This document shows positions 50,590 to 59,310 of a stretch of DNA of 64,000 bases, in pieces. The position numbers were made by a program, and so were the translations under genes. The first letter of the stretch is position 1. Each line of letters starts with the position of its first letter. Origin of the DNA: Clostridia bacterium. Lineage in GTDB: Bacteria > Bacillota > Clostridia > Oscillospirales > Acutalibacteraceae. Below the pieces are notes generated by a model. That model was given only the letters and a program-made list of their open reading frames with translations, was not told the origin of the DNA and did not search any database. The stretch lies in contig JAFTWB010000024.1 of NCBI GenBank assembly GCA_017465505.1, forward strand, positions 174,733 to 238,732, written 5' to 3'.

Positions 50590-51768
50590 ATGAGAAAGGT
50601 ATATGCCGACAACGCCGCCACAACGGCTTTGTCAGAAAAAGTTCTTAACAAAATGTTGCCTTACCTTACCGAGGTATACGGCAACCCCTCAAGCCTTTAT
50701 CAGATAGGCTCAATTGCCAAGGACGCTGTTGAAGAGTCCCGTCAGACAGTTGCTGACTTAATCGGTGCTGAGCACGCTTCTGAAATTTTCTTCACCTCAG
50801 GTGGAAGCGAAAGCGACAACTGGGCAATCAAAGGTGTTGCTTCAGCTCTTGCAAAGAAAGGCAAAAAGCACATCATCACTTCAAAATTTGAGCACCACGC
50901 AGTGCTTCACCCCTGTGAGGCTCTTGCAAAGCAAGGCTTTGAAATCACCTACCTTGACGTTTACGAAAACGGCATTGTAAAGCCCGAGGACGTAAAGGCA
51001 GCCTTGAGAGAAGACACTGCTCTTGTTACAATTATGTACGCAAACAACGAAATCGGCACAATTCAGCCTATTGCCGAAATCGGTAAAATATGCAGAGAGG
51101 CAAAGGTGCTTTTTCACACTGACGCAGTTCAGGCTATGGGCAATGTTCCTATTAACGTAGTAAACGATAACATCGACCTACTTTCTTTAACTGCTCACAA
51201 GTTCCACGGCCCCAAGGGCGTTGGTGCTCTTTATGTAAGACGTGGCGTGCGTCCTGACATTCTTATTGACGGCGGAGCACAGGAAAGAGGCAGACGTGCA
51301 GGCACAGAAAACGTTGCAGGTATCGTTGGTCTTACAGAGGCTCTTAAAATTGCAGTTGAAACTATGGAGGAGCGTAAAGAAAAGCTCACCGCAATGCGTA
51401 ACCGCCTGATTGACGGACTTCTCAAAATTGAGCGTTCAAGACTCAACGGCGACAGAGATTTACGACTCCCCGGCAATATGAATATGTGCTTTGAAGGAAT
51501 TGAGGGCGAGAGCTTACTTTTAAAGCTTGACCTTGCAGGAATCAGTGCTTCCTCAGGCTCTGCCTGTACTTCAGGCAGCCTTGACCCCAGCCACGTGCTT
51601 TTAAGCATTGGTCTTCCCCACGAAATTGCCCACGGCAGTTTAAGAATTTCTCTCTCTGACAATAATACCGAAGAGGATGTTGACTATATACTCCAGACTG
51701 TTCCCGGTATTGTAGAATATTTAAGAAGCTTCTCTCCCCTTTGGGACAAAATCAAAAGCGAAAACTAA
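50590..51768 (+). CDS. nifS: Cysteine desulfurase NifS
   Basis: 392 residues from the ATG at 50590 (AAAGGAG upstream). Opens [23 protein letters not shown], pyridoxal-phosphate lysine in [18 protein letters not shown], mobile-loop cysteine in [17 protein letters not shown]. It takes sulfur from cysteine and hands it to the scaffold encoded next. Form with short SGSACTSG loop belongs to the NifS/IscS group. Confidence 0.96.
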   Translation: MRKVYADNAATTALSEKVLNKMLPYLTEVYGNPSSLYQIGSIAKDAVEESRQTVADLIGAEHASEIFFTSGGSESDNWAIKGVASALAKKGKKHIITSKFEHHAVLHPCEALAKQGFEITYLDVYENGIVKPEDVKAALREDTALVTIMYANNEIGTIQPIAEIGKICREAKVLFHTDAVQAMGNVPINVVNDNIDLLSLTAHKFHGPKGVGALYVRRGVRPDILIDGGAQERGRRAGTENVAGIVGLTEALKIAVETMEERKEKLTAMRNRLIDGLLKIERSRLNGDRDLRLPGNMNMCFEGIEGESLLLKLDLAGISASSGSACTSGSLDPSHVLLSIGLPHEIAHGSLRISLSDNNTEEDVDYILQTVPGIVEYLRSFSPLWDKIKSEN

Positions 51769-51782
51769 TGGAGGTTTAAAAT

Positions 51783-52226
51783 ATGGCATATTCAGAAAAG
51801 GTTATGGACCATTTCGCAAATCCCCGCAATGTTGGCGAAATTCCTGACGCTTCAGGCGTTGGCGAGGTTGGCAACTCCAAGTGCGGCGACATTATGAGAA
51901 TGTACATTAAAGTTGAGGGCAATGTTATTACCGACTGCAAGTTCAAGACTTTCGGTTGCGGTGCGGCTATTGCTACCAGCTCAATGGCAACAGAGCTTAT
52001 CAAGGGCAAGACCATTGACGAAGCTTTAAAGCTTACAAACAAGGCTGTTATGGAAGCTCTGGACGGACTTCCTGCAGTAAAGGTGCACTGCTCTGTTTTG
52101 GCTGAGCAAGCAATCAAGGCTGCTCTTTCCGATTATTACACCCGTCTTGGTGTTGATCCCGAGCCTATTGTAGGCAAAATTCAGGAGTGCGACCACGAGC
52201 ACGGTTGCAGCTGTGAATCCCACTAA
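51783..52226 (+). CDS. nifU: Iron-sulfur cluster scaffold NifU-like
   Basis: 147 residues. YSEKVMDHFANPRNVGEI, then the three scaffold cysteines in SKCGDIMRMYI, FGCGAA and VHCSVLAEQAI. After the IscU-type domain comes a short tail, CDHEHGCSCESH, rich in Cys and His that could bind metal. It builds Fe-S clusters with sulfur from NifS. Ribosome binding site GGAGG; 14 bases after nifS. Confidence 0.95.
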   Translation: MAYSEKVMDHFANPRNVGEIPDASGVGEVGNSKCGDIMRMYIKVEGNVITDCKFKTFGCGAAIATSSMATELIKGKTIDEALKLTNKAVMEALDGLPAVKVHCSVLAEQAIKAALSDYYTRLGVDPEPIVGKIQECDHEHGCSCESH

Positions 52227-52234
52227 TAAACAAA

Positions 52235-52261
52235 AACGCCCGAGGCACAGCCTCGGGCGTT
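52235..52261. terminator. Bidirectional terminator nifU / nrdR
   Basis: 11-bp stem AACGCCCGAGG/CCTCGGGCGTT between convergent genes. Confidence 0.92.
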
Positions 52262-52274
52262 TCATTTTATATGT

Positions 52275-52730
52275 TTATTTACTGCTGTCAAGCTTGTTGA
52301 GCTCTTCACGGAATGTGCCGATATCGGCAAAATTCTTGTAAACAGAGGCAAAGCGGATGTAAGCAACATCGTCAAGACCTCTCAGTGCGTCCATAGCCAG
52401 CTCGCCAATTTTGTCAGAAGTAACCTCTCTGTCAAGACCGCTCTGGAGCTTGGACTCAATAGCGTCAATACAAGCTTCAATCTGATCCATTGAAACAGGA
52501 CGTTTTTCGCAAGCTCGCAAAAATCCCCCCATAAGCTTGGAACGATTAAAAACTTCTCTGGATTTATCACGCTTAACAACAACCACAGGCACAGTTTCAA
52601 TAACCTCGTGAGTTGTAAAACGCTTGCCGCAGCCAAGACATTCTCTGCGGCGGCGGATTCTTTCACCGTCATCCGCAGGACGGGAGTCTATAACCTTGCT
52701 TTCGTCAAAGCTACAATAAGGACATTTCAT
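52275..52730 (-). CDS. nrdR: Transcriptional repressor NrdR
   Basis: 151 residues, typical size. Zinc ribbon CPYC and CLGCGKRF around the N-terminal RRRECLGC, then the ATP-cone VVVKRDKSREVFNRSKLMGGF. NrdR senses ATP/dATP and represses ribonucleotide reductase genes, which are not in this window. AGGTG precedes the ATG. Confidence 0.96.
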   Translation of the reverse strand: MKCPYCSFDESKVIDSRPADDGERIRRRRECLGCGKRFTTHEVIETVPVVVVKRDKSREVFNRSKLMGGFLRACEKRPVSMDQIEACIDAIESKLQSGLDREVTSDKIGELAMDALRGLDDVAYIRFASVYKNFADIGTFREELNKLDSSK

Positions 52731-52771
52731 AGGTTCACCCCATATATAGTAGTTGCAATTTTATATTATAG

Positions 52772-52799
52772 ATTATAACACAATATTTGACAATTGCAA
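52772..52799 (-). promoter_or_regulatory. nrdR promoter
   Basis: TTGCAA, 16-base spacer, TATAAT with TGT immediately upstream, on the minus strand. Confidence 0.7.
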
Positions 52800-52830
52800 G
52801 TTAATAAATGATAACAAAAGGTTACAGGCT

Positions 52831-53265
52831 TTACACTTTCCTGTTTTTGTTCTTATTATTGTCTTCTTTAATATCCCCTGCCAGACCTATGGCTGTGAAA
52901 ATCACGCCTACAATGGCAAGAGCACAAAAAAGAAAAGCAATGGCAATCTTATCTGTGGCAGTAGAAAAAGTCATCCATATCCTGTAACCCCACAAAATAA
53001 GCCCCAGTACAATAAGAATCAGGTCTGTGCCGTTTCTTTCTTTTTTCAGGTACATAACAACTAAAACTATATAGCCCAAAATTGAAGACCAGTTAAGATA
53101 CAAAAAATTTTCTAAGGTTCGCTCGCCAACCACAAGATTGTAGAGATATACGATAAATTGCAACGTAAACGCCACAATTCCCACGGTGTAAAAGCCCTTG
53201 CAGTACTTAATACTCACACAAATCACCATATGCATTTTACTACATCTGAAAGCTTTAGTCAACAA
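52831..53265 (-). CDS. Hypothetical four-span membrane protein
   Basis: 144 residues from a TTG at 53265 preceded by CGGAGG nine bases upstream; an ATG at 53235 lacks a clear ribosome binding site, so the start is uncertain. Four hydrophobic segments: GIVAFTLQFIVYLYNLVV, SILGYIVLVVMYLK, LILIVLGLILWGYRIW and IAIAFLFCALAIVGVIFTAIGLA. The tail is Lys/Asn-rich. I do not recognise the family. The Shine-Dalgarno overlaps the terminator hairpin of the upstream M56 gene. Confidence 0.5.
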   Translation of the reverse strand: MLTKAFRCSKMHMVICVSIKYCKGFYTVGIVAFTLQFIVYLYNLVVGERTLENFLYLNWSSILGYIVLVVMYLKKERNGTDLILIVLGLILWGYRIWMTFSTATDKIAIAFLFCALAIVGVIFTAIGLAGDIKEDNNKNKNRKV

Positions 53266-53268
53266 AGA

Positions 53269-53293
53269 AAACCTCCGATTTACTCGGAGGTTT
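53269..53293 (-). terminator. Terminator of the first BlaI/M56 pair
   Basis: Stem AAACCTCCGA/TCGGAGGTTT; T-rich on the minus strand. Confidence 0.85.
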
Positions 53294-53302
53294 CATTATA
53301 AA

Positions 53303-55345
53303 TTATAATCCGTAGCCCAGTACAAACCTGTCCCCTGTTTCAAAGGGTATATCCTCGGGGACTTTCTGGCTACGCTGAAGGGTCAGTGCCATACTGAACT
53401 CGTAAGTGTCCCCATCTTTGATAAAGCAGTAATATGTACCATATACACTGTTATCCACGCAAAGCTCGAGGACATTACCCTCAACTTTGTAATTGCCTGA
53501 AATCAGGCGGCTGGTTTTTATCTCAGAATAGGCGTCGCCCTGCTCCTGAAATTCATCTGTTTCGTAAATCAGAGTGAAGGTTTCCATATTTTCATTAAGA
53601 GCAAAGTAAGTGCCGGGAAACCACAAATCCATATTCCCCGATTTGTAAACATAGACCTTGTCGGCAGTGGATTCTTTTATATAGTAAGCTCCGCCGTCCC
53701 CTGAATAAATCACATAGGGGTGGCTCTGATACGCCTCCAAAAGCTCAAGATTGAGAACATAGGTCAGCACAGGCGGGTCACTGTCCATATCTATAATATC
53801 AGAATATCTGACCCTCACCTTATCTCCGACTACAGGCTCGTAGGTTGTGGGAGTAAGGTGCTTTCGGCTCAGACGTACTTCCTCGAAAGTGTTGTTGCTA
53901 ACGGTTTCACCCTTTGCAGGAGAAACCACAATGTACTTTTCGTTAAGCTCCACAACCTCAGCGTTAAAGGTGGGATAAAAGTCGTTTACCTGGGGAGTAA
54001 CGCCAAAATGTGCACAGGCAAGCTTATAAGCTGACGCCTTCTGGTCGTTGAAATACCCGGGAGTATAAAGCACACTGTCCCGAAGCTCCTTGGGAAAGGT
54101 GTCGTAAAGCCACAGAACACCTCTTCTGTCGGGAGTGTTTTCGTACTCCAGAAGCTCAAAGCTGTCCTCGGTTTTCTCAAAAGTAAGCTTTACAGGCTCG
54201 TAGGTGTGCCTGCTAAGCTCAACTCCTCTGTCAGTTTTCTCATACTCACCGTAAAACGCCCATATATAGGCGGTTATATCCTTTTTAAAGGTAACAGTTT
54301 TAAGCTCCACGTAGTTTTCTACGCAGAAAAAGCCCTCAGAATCAGATGTTTTGTTATTAGTAACAATAGCCTGTGAAATACACTCTTCAAGAGTGAGCGG
54401 CTTCTGCTCTTTTGCCTCTGCCACGGGATTTGTGAGAAAGCCCAAGGCGATAACAAGAACCAGCAGAACCGAAACAACACAAATCCAGAAGGTAGGCTTT
54501 TTGTAATTAAGCACAGTTTTTACTCTGTTCTTTACCCCTACCTCACCAAAAGCTACGGGACAAGCCCTGAGTCTTTTTGACGGAAGTGAAAGCTTTAAAA
54601 GCACCTCGGAGTATGCCTTTTTGCCGTTATCATCCATTTTACTGATAACCCGTTCATCACAGGCACTTTCAATATCTCGGCAAAGAAAAATATATGCAAC
54701 CCAAACAAGAGGGTTAAACCAGTGCAGGGAAAGTATTAAATACCCTAAAGGCTTTATAAGGTAGTCGCGACGCTTTATATGAGCGTTTTCGTGGGCAATT
54801 ACAAAGCTTTTTTCATACTCTGTCAGTGAAGACGGAATATAAATCTTAGGTTTTATAAAGCCAAGCACGAAGGGAGAAGCAATGTAGTCGTTAATAAAGA
54901 CAACGCCGTCTGTGGTTAAAGACGCCGAAACACTTTTCTTAAGACGAAAATAGCTTACCAGACTGATAATAAGCATTACTGCAAATCCCACCGCCCATAT
55001 AAAAGCGGCGACCAAGGAGATTGCCTGCAAAGGGTTAATACTTGCTCCTGCAGGGGAAGCAAGCGTGTTTGAAATAATGGTGGTTTTGTCTGTAACCTGC
55101 TCAGCACTTACATAGCTGAGTTGAGTAAGAATCACTTCCTGTGAAACAGGATTTGAGCTGGGAATAAGGCTTAAAACACTTTCAAAGCTGAAAGGGCACA
55201 GAAGCCTCAGCCCCACAAGTCCCCACAGGGCGCAGACAAATGCCCTGGGGACTTTTTTGAGCAAGGGTCTTACAACAAGCAGAGCAATAATAAGCCAACA
55301 GGACACAAGACTCATATTGAGAAGTTCAAAGAAAAAGTCTGTCAT
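53303..55345 (-). CDS. M56 (BlaR1/MecR1-like) membrane sensor peptidase, copy 1
   Basis: 680 residues. Membrane spans near 10-27, 36-50 and 108-132, then the cytoplasmic zinc protease with HENAH (about 185-189) and WFNPLVWVAYIFLCRDIESACDE, a fourth span (about 285-307, VSVLLVLVIALGFL) and a 370-residue extracytoplasmic part rich in beta strands. In BlaR1 that part is a beta-lactam-binding domain with SxxK; no such motif is seen here, so a different signal is sensed. On signal, the protease cleaves the partner repressor encoded immediately upstream (stop and start codons adjacent). Confidence 0.88.
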   Translation of the reverse strand: MTDFFFELLNMSLVSCWLIIALLVVRPLLKKVPRAFVCALWGLVGLRLLCPFSFESVLSLIPSSNPVSQEVILTQLSYVSAEQVTDKTTIISNTLASPAGASINPLQAISLVAAFIWAVGFAVMLIISLVSYFRLKKSVSASLTTDGVVFINDYIASPFVLGFIKPKIYIPSSLTEYEKSFVIAHENAHIKRRDYLIKPLGYLILSLHWFNPLVWVAYIFLCRDIESACDERVISKMDDNGKKAYSEVLLKLSLPSKRLRACPVAFGEVGVKNRVKTVLNYKKPTFWICVVSVLLVLVIALGFLTNPVAEAKEQKPLTLEECISQAIVTNNKTSDSEGFFCVENYVELKTVTFKKDITAYIWAFYGEYEKTDRGVELSRHTYEPVKLTFEKTEDSFELLEYENTPDRRGVLWLYDTFPKELRDSVLYTPGYFNDQKASAYKLACAHFGVTPQVNDFYPTFNAEVVELNEKYIVVSPAKGETVSNNTFEEVRLSRKHLTPTTYEPVVGDKVRVRYSDIIDMDSDPPVLTYVLNLELLEAYQSHPYVIYSGDGGAYYIKESTADKVYVYKSGNMDLWFPGTYFALNENMETFTLIYETDEFQEQGDAYSEIKTSRLISGNYKVEGNVLELCVDNSVYGTYYCFIKDGDTYEFSMALTLQRSQKVPEDIPFETGDRFVLGYGL

Positions 55346-55708
55346 TTATTTCCTTCCTATACGGTCAATCATTTCTTTAATCTCTGCTATTTCTGCCTCG
55401 CTTAATTCCTTGCGTTTTGTAAACGCCGCAATAAACTGAGGCAGGGAGCCTTCAAAGGTCTCCTCAACGAACTTTTCGCTCTGAAGTGCGAAGAAGTCCT
55501 CTTTTGAAATCTGCGAAGTAACCACACTTCGCTCATTCTTGAAAATGCCACGTTCGCTGAGTTTTTTCAGCACAGTGTAGGTGGTGGACTTTTTCCAGTT
55601 AAGCTCTTTCTCACAAAGCTTAACCAGATCCCCCGACGAAATAGGCTCGTTCTGCCAGATAAGGTCTGCAAAGCGAGACTCTACAACGCCTAATCTTTTG
55701 TCTTCCAT
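55346..55708 (-). CDS. BlaI/MecI family repressor, copy 1
   Basis: 120 residues. Winged helix ADLIWQNEPISSGDLVKLCE, WKKSTTYTVLKKLSERGIF, then a dimerisation helix region with QLF-like FAALQS and EETFEGSLPQFIAAF. BlaI proteins bind paired TACA/TGTA-type sites and are inactivated by their M56 partner. AAAGGAG precedes the ATG; the M56 gene starts right after its stop. Confidence 0.92.
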   Translation of the reverse strand: MEDKRLGVVESRFADLIWQNEPISSGDLVKLCEKELNWKKSTTYTVLKKLSERGIFKNERSVVTSQISKEDFFALQSEKFVEETFEGSLPQFIAAFTKRKELSEAEIAEIKEMIDRIGRK

Positions 55709-55755
55709 TTTACAATCTCCTTTAGAGGTCTATCAGTCATCGACTCTCTTTTTAT

Positions 55756-55784
55756 AGTCTAACCTCTGAAGTGTGATTTGTCAA
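55756..55784 (-). promoter_or_regulatory. Promoter of BlaI/M56 pair 1
   Basis: TTGACA, 17-base spacer, TAGACT on the minus strand. The -35 and -10 resemble those of pair 2, but I see no long palindrome here, only AGAGGT and ACCTCT about 30 bases apart. Confidence 0.68.
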
Positions 55785-55811
55785 GAGCTTTGCAGAAATT
55801 CTGGCAAAAAA

Positions 55812-55847
55812 TTACCCTCACACTTCATTTACGAAGCACGAGGGTAA
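55812..55847 (-). terminator. Terminator of BlaI/M56 pair 2
   Basis: Outer stem TTACCCTC/GAGGGTAA with an inner ACTTC/GAAG stem and a T-run on the minus strand. Confidence 0.85.
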
Positions 55848-55857
55848 GAGGTTCATT

Positions 55858-58002
55858 TTATTTTACGCTCAACTGCCAAGGGCCTTCAAACACCGCTTTA
55901 TGGGAAAGATAAACATCATAATTTTTGCCGTCAGTGCTATAGGGAAAATCATCAATAAAAGCTGACGCCTCCTTGTCAAAGACAAAGCCCTTGTCGGTTA
56001 AATCAAAGAAAAACTCTTTACCGTCGGGGTCTTCAATAAAAAAGTGACGGCGGTTTTCCTCAATGCCGTTGATTTTAAGTCTGTTATCTTCAAGCTCAAA
56101 AAAGCCAACAATGCAGAAAGAATCGGTATAGGCAAAGTTTGCGTATCCTGTGGAATAATCCAGCACCAGATAGGGAGAGAAATTATAGGGATAAGAATGG
56201 CTTGAGCCCTCAGAAATATTCTCAGGCGGCATATAGGTTTCGGGAGAATAGCGGTAAACCTCAATGTTATCCGTGTTTTCCTCATAAGCGGTTATGTAAG
56301 CAACATCCTGCTGAGAGTTTTGAGTATAAACCCGATAAAAATCCAAATCATAAGCCTCAATTCTGTCAAACACCTTTTCCCTCAGGCTTACAAACTCAGT
56401 TGAGATAAAGGGCGGGTCGCTGTCCTCTATATGGGGCAGGTAGTTAACGTTTATTATATCACCCTCAAGAAAATCCGTATCGCATTTAGATACATAGATT
56501 TTTTCATAGCTTTCTCCCATAATCACCTCATATTCAACAGGCTTTACAAGGTAATGCTCATCTGTAACAGCTATAATCTCGCCTGAAAATCGTGGATACT
56601 CTCCTACTTCCGGTTTAAGCGGCTTTGCCTCAATGGAAAAATGCTCCAGTGCCATTTTCTCCACCTCATCACTAAGGCTATCCTGAGTTGTACCGTTAAA
56701 TACTCGGTTATGAAGCTCAGTGGGGAATTTCTCCTTGATATCGGTTGCATACAAATCACCGTCCCGAGGAATCCAGAACTCCTCCAACGTATAAGAGTTG
56801 TCGCTCATCTTCTTTACGGTTATGGCGGCAGGATAAAGTCCATAGGAGCCTTCTTCAAGTTCATTGTCTTTCTCGGCAAACGCTCCGGAGCAAACCCACA
56901 TATAATAGGTGGTGTAGGTGCTTCTGGTTTCTTCTGTAAGAAGAATCTCGTGAGCCTCACAGACAAAATATTGTGAAGAGAAATTGCTCTCTTCCTGCTC
57001 TAAAATAACCTGATGAATGAGCTCTTCGGGAGTTTCAAAACCCACAGGCTTTTTCTTAACAGGGTCGGTCATAAAGAACACCGCCACAAGAGAAATCACC
57101 AACAAAGCAGAAATAATAATCCACAAAGCAGGCTTTTTGTAGCTCAGCACATTTTTAACTCTGCTTTTTACGCTGACTTCGCCAAAAGCAACAGGACAAG
57201 CCGTAAGCAAGTGCCTGGGAGCACTGCAACTGAGCAAGGTAAAAGAGTAAAATTTCTTTTCCTCTGTGCTCATTTTTCTTATAACATACTCATCGCAGGC
57301 ACCCTCTATATCTCTGCACAAAAGTGCGTAGGCAAGCCACACAAGAGGATTGAACCAATGAACACTCAGCACCATATAACCCAGAGGCTTCCAGATATGG
57401 TCAAGCCTTCTGATATGTGCTTTTTCGTGAGCAACAACCACCCTCTGCTCATCTTCCTTAAGGTGGGACGGCAGATAAATCTTAGGTCTTATAACACCCA
57501 GAATAAAGGGTGATTTTATGCCGTCGCAGCGGTAAATATTGCCCTCTTTATGAAGGCAGACAACCATACTTTTGCGAAGTCTTATGTAGCTTATAACACT
57601 CAGCACACCCATAACCCCCACACCGCCTGCCCAGACATAAGGCACAGACTTTAATGCAAGGCCGAGGTAATCAATCTCTACATTTTCCTTCTGAGTAACT
57701 ATCACAGAGCCCGTCTGGGTTTTGTAGGCGACGGTATCTTTGTCAATTGTCTCAAATTCCGAAATACCCTGAGAAATTTCTGCCTGCTCAGTGATTTTTG
57801 TCACAGGGTCAGTATCAGGCACAAGGCTGAGCCTGCTCTCAAAGGTAAAGGGACAAATAAGCCTGAGTCCCACCAAAGCCCAGAGAATACAAAGCAAGGC
57901 TTTAGGTGCTTTCTTGAAAGCAAACCTCACAAGAATCACCGCCAGAATCAGAAGAGAGGACGCAAAGCTCATATTAAGAAGGGTAGTGAAAAACTCATTC
58001 AT
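55858..58002 (-). CDS. M56 (BlaR1/MecR1-like) membrane sensor peptidase, copy 2
   Basis: 714 residues from the ATG at 58002, six bases after GGAGGG (a TTG at 58008 is adjacent to the ribosome binding site and unlikely). Same layout as copy 1: hydrophobic N-terminus (ALLCILWALVGLRLICPFTFESRLSLVPD), zinc motif HEKAH, WFNPLVWLAYALLCRDIEGACDE, a span LLVISLVAVFFM, and a large strand-rich sensor of about 380 residues. The sensor is different from that of copy 1 in sequence but has parallel segments (VEKMALEHF, VDDYPRFSGEII), and again no SxxK penicillin-binding site. Confidence 0.88.
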   Translation of the reverse strand: MNEFFTTLLNMSFASSLLILAVILVRFAFKKAPKALLCILWALVGLRLICPFTFESRLSLVPDTDPVTKITEQAEISQGISEFETIDKDTVAYKTQTGSVIVTQKENVEIDYLGLALKSVPYVWAGGVGVMGVLSVISYIRLRKSMVVCLHKEGNIYRCDGIKSPFILGVIRPKIYLPSHLKEDEQRVVVAHEKAHIRRLDHIWKPLGYMVLSVHWFNPLVWLAYALLCRDIEGACDEYVIRKMSTEEKKFYSFTLLSCSAPRHLLTACPVAFGEVSVKSRVKNVLSYKKPALWIIISALLVISLVAVFFMTDPVKKKPVGFETPEELIHQVILEQEESNFSSQYFVCEAHEILLTEETRSTYTTYYMWVCSGAFAEKDNELEEGSYGLYPAAITVKKMSDNSYTLEEFWIPRDGDLYATDIKEKFPTELHNRVFNGTTQDSLSDEVEKMALEHFSIEAKPLKPEVGEYPRFSGEIIAVTDEHYLVKPVEYEVIMGESYEKIYVSKCDTDFLEGDIINVNYLPHIEDSDPPFISTEFVSLREKVFDRIEAYDLDFYRVYTQNSQQDVAYITAYEENTDNIEVYRYSPETYMPPENISEGSSHSYPYNFSPYLVLDYSTGYANFAYTDSFCIVGFFELEDNRLKINGIEENRRHFFIEDPDGKEFFFDLTDKGFVFDKEASAFIDDFPYSTDGKNYDVYLSHKAVFEGPWQLSVK

Positions 58003-58004
58003 TT

Positions 58005-58367
58005 TCAACCCTCCTCGTAGGAGTCAATCATTCTCCTTATCTCAGAAATCTCCTCTTTTGAAAGAGTTTTGTTCTTGGTAAAAGCCGCAAGAAACGCAGG
58101 CAAAGAGCCTTTGAAGGAATCCTCCACAAATTCCTCGCTTTGACGAGAGTAAAATTCCTCACGAGAAATAAGCGCCTTAACAGTGGAACTGTCGTTCACA
58201 AAAAATCCTCTGTCGCAAAGACGCCTGAGCACAGTGTATGTAGTAGATTTTTTCCAGTTAAGCTCACTTTCGCAAAGCTTAACCAGCTCCATAGAGCTGA
58301 GAGGCTCATTTTTCCAGATAATATCCGCAAACTGAGCCTCAATCGCTCCTAATCTGTAATCGCTCAT
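58005..58367 (-). CDS. BlaI/MecI family repressor, copy 2
   Basis: 120 residues, close paralogue of the one at 55346-55708: ADIIWKNEPLSSMELVKLCE, WKKSTTYTVLRRLCDRGFF, EDSFKGSLPAFLAAF. It is preceded by AGGAGG and a promoter that overlaps a perfect palindrome, the likely operator for autorepression. Ends three bases before the M56 start. Confidence 0.92.
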   Translation of the reverse strand: MSDYRLGAIEAQFADIIWKNEPLSSMELVKLCESELNWKKSTTYTVLRRLCDRGFFVNDSSTVKALISREEFYSRQSEEFVEDSFKGSLPAFLAAFTKNKTLSKEEISEIRRMIDSYEEG

Positions 58368-58406
58368 AAAAATACCTCCTATGGGAATTCAGGATATCCT
58401 GTATTT

Positions 58407-58429
58407 ATAGTTTACATTATGTAAACTAT
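58407..58429. promoter_or_regulatory. Operator palindrome of BlaI/M56 pair 2
   Basis: Perfect 23-base palindrome ATAGTTTACAT-T-ATGTAAACTAT. It covers the promoter spacer and -10 box and contains the TACA/TGTA half-sites preferred by BlaI/MecI repressors. Confidence 0.8.
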
Positions 58430-58437
58430 TCTGTCAA
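58409..58437 (-). promoter_or_regulatory. Promoter of BlaI/M56 pair 2
   Basis: TTGACA, 17-base spacer, TAAACT on the minus strand; the palindrome lies between and over the -10 box, so repressor binding would block polymerase. Confidence 0.75.
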
Positions 58438-58475
58438 GAGGTATTTTACAATTTGTAGACTAAACTTTATTTTTA

Positions 58476-59258
58476 TTATAAATTTCTTTTTATAGACTCC
58501 AGAGCACATTTTTCTATCCTGCTGACCTGTGCCTGAGATATTCCCACAAGCTGAGCCACCTGCATTTGGGTTTTACCTTTAAAGTAGCGAAGCTGTAAAA
58601 TCCGCTTTTCTCTTTCGCTGAGCTTTGCTATTGCTTCTTTAATGCTTATTTCCTCAAGCCAGCTTACGTCGTCGTTTTTATCTCCCACCTGGTCCATAAC
58701 GTAAACAGTGTCGTTTCCGTCTGAAAACACGGGCTCATAAAGAGAAACAGGCGCCACCACCGACTCAAGAGCCATTACCACGTTTTCCTTGGGGATGTTC
58801 ATAATCCCTGCTATTTCTTCAATGGTGGGTTCTTTGCCTCTTTGAGTTGTGAGCTTTTCTTTAATCTGCATTGCGTGATATGCTGTGTCCCTGAGGCTTC
58901 GGCTTACCCTTACCGCACCCGAATCCCGAAGATGACGCCTGATTTCGCCAATAACCATAGGCACGCAATAGGTGCTCAGCTTCACACCTCTGTCGCACTC
59001 AAAATTGTCAATGGCTTTAATAAGCCCTATTACCCCCACCTGAAAAAGGTCGTCGGGATTCTCCCCTCGGTTGACAAACCTCTGCACCACAGACAAAACA
59101 AGGCGTAGATTTCCCTGCACCATTTTATCTCTGGCTCTCTTTTTTTCTGCCTCAGTGCCGTTTTTCATAACTTCAAGAAGTGCCTGCTTTTCCTTTTCGC
59201 TGAGAACTTTCAGATTTGCGGTATTTACTCCGCAGATTTCAACCTTACCGTACTGCAC
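58476..59258 (-). CDS. sigG: Sporulation sigma factor SigG
   Basis: 260 residues, GTG start. VEICGVNTANLKVLSEKEK matches the SigG N-terminus, region 2 is NLRLVLSVVQRFVNRGENPDDLFQVGVIGLIKAIDNFECDRGV, region 4 has LQLRYFKGKTQMQVAQLVGISQAQVSRIEK. SigG directs late forespore genes including germination and DNA-protection proteins. Its usual neighbour sigE/spoIIGA is not adjacent. A G-run and hairpin just upstream (59265-59305) precede the start. Confidence 0.95.
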   Translation of the reverse strand: MQYGKVEICGVNTANLKVLSEKEKQALLEVMKNGTEAEKKRARDKMVQGNLRLVLSVVQRFVNRGENPDDLFQVGVIGLIKAIDNFECDRGVKLSTYCVPMVIGEIRRHLRDSGAVRVSRSLRDTAYHAMQIKEKLTTQRGKEPTIEEIAGIMNIPKENVVMALESVVAPVSLYEPVFSDGNDTVYVMDQVGDKNDDVSWLEEISIKEAIAKLSEREKRILQLRYFKGKTQMQVAQLVGISQAQVSRIEKCALESIKRNL

Positions 59259-59264
59259 ACAAAA

Positions 59265-59305
59265 ACCCCCGTCAAATACTTTTACTTTAGTATTGACAGA
59301 GGTTT
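59265..59305 (-). terminator. Terminator of the Rieske oxidoreductase gene
   Basis: Imperfect stem GTCAAATACT/AGTATTGAC extended by CCCCC/GGAGG-type pairing; TTTTTG on the minus strand. It directly precedes sigG. Confidence 0.65.
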
Positions 59306-59310
59306 TATTT

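Noticed and set aside
52760-52800. Candidate NrdR box in the nrdR promoter
   Set aside because: ACACAATATTTGACA matches only part of the palindromic box and no second box is found at the usual distance.
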